Source of the DNA: Cytophagales bacterium
GTDB lineage: Bacteria; Bacteroidota; Bacteroidia; Cytophagales; Microscillaceae
Direction of reading: 5' to 3'
Assembly: GCA_013297825.1 (NCBI GenBank)
Contig: JAAFIN010000006.1
Location: 1 to 46,938 of the forward strand
DNA: 46,938 nucleotides
Below, in pieces: positions 24,729 through 32,000 of the stretch. The notes beneath the pieces are model-generated. The model did no database searches. It was not told where the DNA came from and worked only from the letters and a program-made list of their open reading frames with translations. The position numbers were made by a program, and so were the translations under genes. Each line of letters opens with the position of its first letter. Position 1 is the stretch's first letter.

Positions 24729-25364
24729 ATGAAACATTTATTATTATCTATATTATTTTTGTTTGTTTCAACTTGTCAACATCAATCAACTAATAATCAA
24801 AACTCAAAAGATTTGTTAAAAAGTTTTATTGACCATTATGACAAAAATAATAAAAAAATTGTTGAAAGTAAAGAAAATTCAGACAGAACGATTGAAAAAG
24901 CATATCAATTAGATTTTGCCAAAAAAATATTTGCTGAAATTCCTGAAAAATCAATTTTTTTTGTGGCTATCATAGGTGGAGAACCAGGTACTGTGAATAT
25001 TGGGATTGCAATGTCAGAAGACGGAAATTGCATTTATTCAGATTTAGCATATAGGGACAATCCATCAGCAACTGCTATTTTTAATTTGCCTTTTAAAAAA
25101 ATGAATGAAAAAATATCTTGGAACTGTTTTCAGGATTTTTTAGAAGAAATGGATAAAATTAATTTTTTTTTTCTTCCTGATATCGTTGAACTTGAAAAGG
25201 AAGTCAAATGCTCACCACCTAATATTTATCTTTATGTAAAAAAAGGGAATAAGACAAATAAAGTTGTATTTGAATCTAAATCAAAAATGCTTGACAAAGT
25301 AGAATTAATAGTCAAAAATTTCTTATTTGGCTGTGCCAATATTACAACAATAAAAAATCTATAG
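24729..25364 (+). CDS. Lipoprotein, cassette region
   Basis: 211 residues. Signal MKHLLLSILFLFVSTC with C16 as likely lipid site. The mature part begins with an N/K/D/S-rich linker and holds IFFVAIIGGEPGTVNIGIAM and CIYSDLAYRDNPSATAIFNL. No family recognised. The frame opens at a TTG (24714), but ATG 24729 gives a clean signal. The stop codon lies 5 bases before the left edge of element D, so gene and element form a compact cassette. Immunity function is a guess from context. Confidence 0.68.
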   Translation: MKHLLLSILFLFVSTCQHQSTNNQNSKDLLKSFIDHYDKNNKKIVESKENSDRTIEKAYQLDFAKKIFAEIPEKSIFFVAIIGGEPGTVNIGIAMSEDGNCIYSDLAYRDNPSATAIFNLPFKKMNEKISWNCFQDFLEEMDKINFFFLPDIVELEKEVKCSPPNIYLYVKKGNKTNKVVFESKSKMLDKVELIVKNFLFGCANITTIKNL

Positions 25365-25369
25365 TTTTT

Positions 25370-25715
25370 TACCTTTGTTGATAAGTACCAACGCAAAATA
25401 AATGTTACAAATCATTTTTTTAAAAAATATATTTCAGTTATTTGAAGCGAATTTTTAATAGGTTTTAAATTTTTCAAATGTAACTTTATTTTTGCAGAAG
25501 TACTTATATGCAAGCACACTGCAATTATGTATCTACTACTCAAAAAAACATAAAAGATAGTATTGTTACAAGTGTAAAAGCATTTTTCGTCACCAACAAC
25601 GCATTGCAGAGGCTTGTTCGCTGATGAGTTGTTGGTGGAAAAATGCACGTGAGCATTGGTAATGTTTTTTGTGCTATTTTTGCAGTTGGGAAAGGGTTTT
25701 TCTAACACCATAGGA
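25370..25715 (+). repeat. Cassette element D (chimeric, degenerate)
   Basis: Begins TACCTTTG like the others, but 25378-25510 is replaced by a different palindrome with arms ATAAGTACCAACGC / GAAGTACTTAT and its own TATTTTTG. It rejoins the common sequence at ATGCAAGCACACTGC. The spacer and palindrome 2 left arm (25628 on) are kept, while the TTTGG box and the last right arm are lost or altered (CACCATAGGAAT). Confidence 0.8.
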
Positions 25716-25842
25716 ATTTGTAATTATTTTTAAAATATTTAAAAATTTATCAAAAAAATTTGGAATTGTCATAGGAATCAATGGAGAAATAAATTATTTA
25801 CCATTTGCAATTTGTCTAAATAATCGTGTATTTTTAATTTGA
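25714..25842 (+). pseudogene. Possible 3' gene remnant right of element D
   Basis: A frame opens directly at the element edge after a TAG and runs 42 codons, including FGIVIGINGEINYLPFAICL, to a TGA. It has no start codon. Protein-like wording and position match the remnants right of A and B, but no related intact gene is in the window, so this could be chance. Confidence 0.35.
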
Positions 25843-25917
25843 ACGATAAAAATATAAAAACGCTTAATAGTAAATAATTAGAAACACTTACTTAATTTAC
25901 TTAACTATTTTTTCAAA

Positions 25918-26847
25918 ATGAAAAATATCATTACATTATTTTTTTATTCACTTTTAATAACAAATACATCTTTCGCACAAGATATTTTGTTTTATAGAGA
26001 TGATTTTAATGAATATTTATTGACATATGATGGTATAAAACATGCTTATCAATGTGGAAAAGGTAAGATAAAAAAAATTACTTATCATATTAGTCAAGAA
26101 AGAAACAGTCTATGGTATCAAGAAATAATACTTCTCTTTGACAAAGAAGGTAATCTTACAAAAAGAAAATCAAGAACAATTTTTCCTGATAAACAAGAAA
26201 AAAAAGAAATAATAGAAAAACAATATCAAGGAAATTATATTGATATTGGAAATACACATTTTCAACATGATTATCATTATAACCAAAATAAAAAAGTTTC
26301 TCAAATTGATACTTATTTAGCTATGAATATAAATGAAACACCTCATTATAGAAAGCTAAAGATAACATACAATAAAGATAATAACATATTACAGAAAATC
26401 GGAATATATGAAGACGAAAAAAATAATAGTATATTCCCTTACCAAAGTTTTTCTTATAAATATAGAAATAATGATAAGTTAGATTCTATAACTTTTATAT
26501 ACAACTCTTTTAATCCAAGAATATACACAAAAGACGAAAAGAAAAAAAAGGATAATGTTACCACGCATCAATTGGATACCACAACTTTGAAAGTAACAGC
26601 AAAATATGTTTACAATGCAGAAAATAAATTGCAAAATATAATTATTTATCAATATTTTTCAGGAAAATCTCATAAAGAAATTTATGAAATGTTGCCAATT
26701 AAAAAAAGGGATAAAGGTCAATATGCACTCAAAAGTAATAATCACATAATTGCTTTTGATAAAGAAGATAATTGGACATTTATGATAGAACTAAATGATG
26801 ATTTCATGGACACAGTTATAAGCAGAAGAATAGAATATTATAAGTGA
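25918..26847 (+). CDS. Exported protein of unknown function, cassette region
   Basis: 309 residues with a Sec signal peptide (MKNIITLFFYSLLITNTSFA, cleavage before Q). The mature part consists of repeating beta-rich segments with aromatic Y/F and K/N/D, e.g. IKKITYHISQERNSLWYQEI, KVSQIDTYLAMNINE and KLDSITFIYNS, similar in feel to YD/RHS-like or propeller repeats. No catalytic motif is visible. It lies in the cassette following element D. Function unknown. Confidence 0.65.
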   Translation: MKNIITLFFYSLLITNTSFAQDILFYRDDFNEYLLTYDGIKHAYQCGKGKIKKITYHISQERNSLWYQEIILLFDKEGNLTKRKSRTIFPDKQEKKEIIEKQYQGNYIDIGNTHFQHDYHYNQNKKVSQIDTYLAMNINETPHYRKLKITYNKDNNILQKIGIYEDEKNNSIFPYQSFSYKYRNNDKLDSITFIYNSFNPRIYTKDEKKKKDNVTTHQLDTTTLKVTAKYVYNAENKLQNIIIYQYFSGKSHKEIYEMLPIKKRDKGQYALKSNNHIIAFDKEDNWTFMIELNDDFMDTVISRRIEYYK

Positions 26848-26926
26848 TCCATTATTTTCAAAATTTACTCAGCAAAATAACCCTCTTGTGTGAAATTCTA
26901 AAAAAATTCCTTAAAATTTTTTTATC

Positions 26927-27102
26927 TTTTGTTGATATTCCAAACACAAGAAACTGCACCATTAAATTTTCATAGAAAAAATCTTTTCCCAAAAAATCGC
27001 ATTAAAAACCCTCGTTTTTAATGCGATTTTTTATTTTATATCTAAATTTACTTTTTCCCAAAAAAACGCATTTACAACATATCATTTTTGTATAAATTTT
27101 TT
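26927..27102 (+). repeat. Composite repeat block: element-like left end, ATCGCATT hairpin, R8
   Basis: 26927-26975 resembles the left end of the cassette element (TATCTTTTGTTGATATTCC and AAACTGCACCATT). At 26991-27032 stands the hairpin AAAAATCGCATTAAAAAC / GTTTTTAATGCGATTTTTT. R8 follows at 27044-27101. The same three parts, in the same order, occur at 28797-28970. Confidence 0.75.
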
Positions 27103-27405
27103 TACCTTTGTCAGTGTTACCAAACGAAAAAATCTGTACCATTGTTGCGTGTTTAGAAAAATGCAAGCACACTGCAATTATGAATCTGCTACCAAAAAAA
27201 GCGCACAAAAGATAGTATTGTTACAAGTGTAAAAGCATTTTTCGTCACCAACAACGTATTGTAGAGGCTTGTTCGCTGATGATTTGTTGGTAAAAAAATG
27301 CACGTGAGCATTGGGAATTATAAAGGCATTTGGTTTTTATAATGGTTTTTGTGCTATTTTTGCAGTTGTAAAAGCATTTTTCTAACACCAACAACGGAGA
27401 AAAAT
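27103..27405 (+). repeat. Cassette element E (double palindrome)
   Basis: TACCTTTG at 27103-27110; palindrome 1 at 27141-27255 (115 bases, a 2-base expansion GCGCAC); spacer; palindrome 2 at 27283-27395 with small arm changes (GATTTGTTGGTAAAAAAATG); conserved TTTGG/TATTTTTG pair. It abuts a fragment of R9. Confidence 0.88.
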
Positions 27406-27452
27406 TTCAAAAAAAAAACTGCAACAGAAATTTTACAGAAACAATTTGTTTA
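27403..27452 (+). repeat. R9 fragment right of element E
   Basis: AATTTCAAAAAAAAAACTGC and AACAGAAATTTTACAGAAAC match the right part of R9 at 20575-20618 and 35478-35523. The left part of R9 is missing, as if cut off by element E. Confidence 0.65.
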
Positions 27453-27582
27453 TAATGCTCAAAAAAAATTATTGAAAATATTTGCATTTCTCAAAAAAAA
27501 TATATAAATTAGCACGAACTTAAAAAACCCCTCAAAATATCATGGAAAGAATACCAAAAAAACACAACACAATAAAAAATAA

Positions 27583-28335
27583 TACAACACAACACAACAA
27601 AACAACAATTCTTTTATCCCAGGAGGTAAAAACCCTTTCGTTCCAGAAGGAGTAAATTTTATCAATCCGTTTTTGCCTGTTCAAGCGAAAGAAAACAATA
27701 TCGAAAATACAGTAGTACAGAGGAAACCAACAGATGTAATTATAAAAGGCAAAAAAGAAACAGCAAAAGAAACGTTTGAACAATTAAAAAAATCAACAAG
27801 TTTAACATTAACAATGGATGAGCAAACAGGTAAAGTTATAGCTACAGGAAAAGCAAAAACTAAGGCGGATAAAATGTTATTGAAAGCTTGTAAAGATAAA
27901 AAGGTGATAGTGGAAATAAAAGCAACAAATTCTAATTTTACAGATTCTGGTCATTGGTTTGCTGGTGGTGCTTATGGTGGTAGTGAAGTAAAAGATGGAA
28001 AAACTTTTACGAAACAAACAGTAAATCCTACAATGACAGAGAAAATAGATAATTTTTATGAAAAACCAATAGGGGTTTCAGTGTTACATGAAGTTTTGGA
28101 GTCATATATTGGTGGAGTGAATTCACCAGGAATTGGTGCCCCAACATTTGATCCGGAATCGAACGAGTATAAAGCATATAAAAAAGCCCACGATGAAACA
28201 AAAAAATTGGATAAACGACATCCTGAAATGGAACTAGTTATTGACGATAAAACGGGGCAAATATATATCTCAAAGCCTAATTCTAAAGGGGGATATGATG
28301 ATACGCTAATAAATGATTTAAAAAAAGACAAATGA
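27583..28335 (+). CDS. Toxin-like protein with HExxE motif and damaged leader
   Basis: The open frame starts after a TAA at 27580. It begins with a leader NSFIPGGKNPFVPEGVNFIN followed by PFLPVQAKENN and VVQRK, a type of N terminus seen in Bacteroidota proteins delivered by contractile injection systems. The body holds LTLTMDEQTGKVIATG, GHWFAGGAYGG, TFTKQTVNP and the zincin-like VSVLHEVLESYIGG (H139, E140, E143 counted from TTG 27673) with H173 in KKAHDET. This resembles C-terminal domains of Rhs-type polymorphic toxins. An ATG at 27542 lies out of frame: one missing A in its poly-A run, plus the TAA, break the leader. In-frame starts left are TTG 27673 or ATG 27814. It overlaps the next gene by four bases. 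Confidence 0.6.
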   Translation, partial: YNTTQQNNNSFIPGGKNPFVPEGVNFINPFLPVQAKENNIENTVVQRKPTDVIIKGKKETAKETFEQLKKSTSLTLTMDEQTGKVIATGKAKTKADKMLLKACKDKKVIVEIKATNSNFTDSGHWFAGGAYGGSEVKDGKTFTKQTVNPTMTEKIDNFYEKPIGVSVLHEVLESYIGGVNSPGIGAPTFDPESNEYKAYKKAHDETKKLDKRHPEMELVIDDKTGQIYISKPNSKGGYDDTLINDLKKDK

Positions 28336-28787
28336 AAAATATAGTATATTTCGCATTTTTAATGTTTTTTTTATTTTTTAATTTTGGGTGTTTGAGAAAA
28401 AAAGAGAATTTTCAATATATAACCTGCAAGATAGAGAATTTTCAATATATAACCTGCAAGATTACGAGAATAAATGAAAATAAAAATTTTTTTACTTTTG
28501 TGGGATTGAATAAAATCACAAAGGACAGTATTTTTATTTTTTCAAAAAAAAAAACTGATACTGATAAAAATTTTGATAATTCTAAACAAATATATTTGGA
28601 TAGTCAGTATGTTTTTAAATTGAATAAAATTAAAATAAGGGTTGGACATATGGAGCAATTGGGTGCATTTATGAAAATAGATAATGATACTATATGGAAA
28701 GGTATTAACGCAAAACAGGCTCCAATATATTACTATTCATTAAATACTATTGGTTTAAATGTATTGTACCAACTAAAAAATAAATAA
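28332..28787 (+). CDS. Lipoprotein, candidate immunity protein
   Basis: 151-residue lipoprotein: signal MKNIVYFAFLMFFLFFNFG with lipid-carrying C20. Its start overlaps the toxin-like stop codon (ATGA), which suggests coupled translation. Residues 25-44 hold a perfect in-frame duplication of ENFQYITCKI. The rest is a compact beta-rich domain with DSQYVFKLNKIKIRVGHMEQ. No family recognised. Pairing with a toxin-like gene and surface location fit an immunity protein, which is inference. Confidence 0.65.
   Translation: MKNIVYFAFLMFFLFFNFGCLRKKENFQYITCKIENFQYITCKITRINENKNFFTFVGLNKITKDSIFIFSKKKTDTDKNFDNSKQIYLDSQYVFKLNKIKIRVGHMEQLGAFMKIDNDTIWKGINAKQAPIYYYSLNTIGLNVLYQLKNK
28404..28463 (+). repeat. 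30-base in-frame tandem duplication
   Basis: GAGAATTTTCAATATATAAC plus CTGCAAGATA is repeated with only the last base changed (A to T), adding ten residues to the lipoprotein just after its lipobox. Confidence 0.92.
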
Positions 28788-28796
28788 TACACTGCT

Positions 28797-28970
28797 TTTT
28801 TTGTCCTTTGTTGATATTCCAAACACAAGAAAGTGCACTATTGAATTATAATCAACACAAAAAAATCGCATTAAAAACCCCTCGTTTTTAATGCGATTTT
28901 TTATTTTATGCCTAAATTTACTTTTTCCCAAAAAAACGCATTTACAACATATCATTTTCCTATAAATTTT
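28797..28970 (+). repeat. Composite repeat block: element-like left end, hairpin, R8 (second copy)
   Basis: CCTTTGTTGATATTCC and AAAGTGCACTATTGAATT (28803-28850), the ATCGCATT hairpin (28859-28902, loop CCCCTC) and R8 (28911-28970). Same order as at 26927-27102, but no full cassette element follows here. It marks the right border of the cassette region. Confidence 0.75.
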
Positions 28971-29065
28971 TTAAAAAATTTTAATAGAAAAATTGCTTTT
29001 TGGGCTTTAACTGTGTATTATTGGTGTATTATTAGAAATAAATATTAGAAAAATAAAATAAAATT

Positions 29066-32000
29066 ATGAAAAAATCAATCTTCCATTTATTACTTGTATC
29101 ATTTTGTTTGTTTTTTGCAGGAAAAAATCCAATTTCTGCACAAATTTTAACCCAAAATTGGATAAATTTCTCCCAAAGTTATTATAAATTGTCTGTTGCA
29201 CAAACAGGTATTTATCGCATTACTAAGTCAGATATTGATGCGTTGAATTTGGGCAATATTAACCCAAAACAAATGCAGATTTTTTTTAGGGGAAAAGAAC
29301 AAGCAATATTTGTGCAAGGCGAAAGTGATAATACTTTTGATGCAAATGATTACATAGAATTTTATGGAAAACGCAATGATGGTACGCAAGATGTAGGGCT
29401 TTATGTGGCTTCATTTGAACAAATGAATCCTTATTATAACCTTTATTCAGATACTACTGCGTATTTTCTTACGTATAATCTAACCAATTCGCAAGGAAAA
29501 CGTATGGTACAAAGCCCTTCGCAAACTATGCAAGCAAGCAATGTAGCATATCATTGGGCGGAAGATGTAAAGTTTTTTGCGGAAAGATATACATTAGGAC
29601 AAAATTATAGAATAGGTACAAACGAATTTATTTATTTAGCAGAATCTGACCAAGGCGAAGGCTGGGTTTCTAATCCCATTGATGCTAATTCCTCAAGAGA
29701 TTTTTCATTTGTTACACCTAATTTTTATAATGCCAATCCTGCACTTGTCCCCAAGTTAGAAGTTACATTAGCAGGCAATACAATAGATGCTTATAGATAT
29801 CAGGTTTGGATTGGGAGTTCTGTAAATTCTTTGCGTTTGGTAAGAGATGCCACAGGATATTCTCACGAAAAAAAACTTGTGGTAGAAAATGTTTTATTAA
29901 GTGATTTTGGGGCGAATACCATTGTGCGTGTTACTTGTCCAAATGGGTCAGGTGTTGGGGGAATTGTGGTGGCATACACTAAAATTACTTATCCACAAAA
30001 TTATGTTGCTAATGGAAATAATCCATATTATTTTAATGTCCCAAATACAAATAATGCAAATAATTTTTTGCAAATAAACAATACTCCAAATAACTGCACA
30101 CTTTACAATATTACTAATGAAGATAATATTTCTTTGCCTTTTGTTCAAAATAACAATGGAAATATCCAAACAATAATAAATGGTGCAATTCCAAATAAAT
30201 TGTATCTTCATAATAACCAACCTTTGAGCGTATTGAAAAAAGAAAGAATATTTTTTCAACAAATTACCAACCCAGCACAATATAATTATTTGATAGTTTC
30301 GCACCCAAAATTGCGTATTCCGCTCAATGGGCAAGATATGGTGCAGGCTTATGCCAATTTTAAAGCAACACCAACAGGGGGAAGTTTTGCACCTTTGGTG
30401 ATGAATATTGATATGCTTTACAATCAATTTGCTTATGGAGAAAAAACGCCTTTGGCTATTCGCAGGTTTGCAGAATATATGTATCAAAATCGCCCTGTGA
30501 ATAACCCTGTGAGATATATGTTTTTAATGGGGAAATCTGTGGCATTGCCTGATAAATACAATAATCTTAATGTTCGCCAAAATCCAATACATTTTTCTAT
30601 GGATTTAGTACCAACAGGAGGCGTACCTGCGTCTGATAATGTCCTTGTGGCAGGTTTCAATAATACAGGTACACCTCACCCTGATATTCCGATTGGTAGG
30701 CTTTCAGTAAGTAATCCAGATAAAATTAAGAATTATTTGGATAAAGTAATGGAACACGAAAGTACAGATAACACACTTTGGCAAAAAAACTTTATTCATT
30801 TAACAGGTGGAAATAATGCAACTGAACAGGTTTTATTCAGAAGTTATGCAGATTTTTTTAAAACCATTGCGGAAGGGCTTTATTTGGGTGCAAGAGTAAG
30901 TAGTGCCTCCAAAACCACTACAAACCCTGTGGAACTTCTCAATATTTCTGATTTGGTTAATCGTGGTGTAGGTCTTATTACATTTTTTGGACACTCCTCT
31001 ATAAATACTACTGATTTGGAAATAGGATATGCGTCTGATGACCTCCAAAACTATCGCAACAAAGGAAAATATCCTATGGTTTTTACGAATGGTTGTCAAC
31101 TTGGAGGGATTTTTTCTGATGCTGTAACACTTTCAGAGGATTGGGTTTTGACCAAAGATAGGGGAAGTATAGGATTTGTAGCACATAGTTTTTTTGGATA
31201 TTCTATCCCTTTGTACGAATATACAGCACGTTTTTATACGCTTTCTTTTCAAGACCTTAGTTTAATTGGAAAACCAATAGGCAATTTATTAAAAGAAAAT
31301 GCAAGGCTTTCACCTGACAATGTAGTGGATAAATCAACTGCCCAACAAATGATTTTGCAAGGCGACCCTTCCATTAGATTTGTAAATGCTGATAAAGTGG
31401 ATTATTACACCGCCAATAATCAACTTTATTTGGAAAGTTACGATAATAAACCAATTACTGCTTCTACGGATTCTTTCAAATTAAAAATTATTGTTTCTAA
31501 TCTTGGGAGAATACAACCCAACCAAAACCTTTCTGTGCGTGTAAAACGCACTTACAGCAATGGCACAGTTACCACACTTTTAAATCCAACAGGTTATCCT
31601 TACATTCGTTATAGAGATACCTTGACTTTTGTATTAAAAAGAGAAAATGCCTTAGATGCTTTTGGGCTTAATCGTATTCAAGTGGAATTGGATTATTTGA
31701 ATTTAATTGATGAAATAAGAGAAGATAATAATTCTGGAATTTTGGAATTCTTTTTCCCAAAAGTAGGCGTAATTCCTGTTTATCCTCCTGAATATAGTAT
31801 CCAAAATGTGCAACCTGTCAATCTTAGATTTTTGGCATCAAGTGGCACAAATGAAGGCAAAAATTTTGTGGTGGAAATAGACACCGTAGCCACTTTTAAT
31901 AGTTCCGCAAAGCGTGCAAGCATTATTCCTGCTGGCTCACAAGGAAATTGGGAAGTAAATCTATTGACAGATAACAGCACAGATAGCACTGTTTATTTTT

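Noticed and set aside
21485-27405. Integron with attC sites
   Set aside because: The arms read GTTGTTGGTG/CACCAACAAC and do not fit the RYYYAAC/GTTRRRY core; no integrase in the window. Kept only as an analogy.
21485-27405. CRISPR array
   Set aside because: Repeat units are about 300 bases, internally palindromic, and separated by genes and not by short unique spacers.
28773-28955. Minus-strand ORF with MICCKCVFLGKSKF
   Set aside because: Translation of the R8 repeat and the ATCGCATT hairpin; the same peptide occurs in two other R8 copies without a gene.
20447-28970. Retron or other reverse-transcriptase system with the elements as ncRNA
   Set aside because: No reverse transcriptase gene in the window; the elements could still be transcribed, but nothing links them to such an enzyme.
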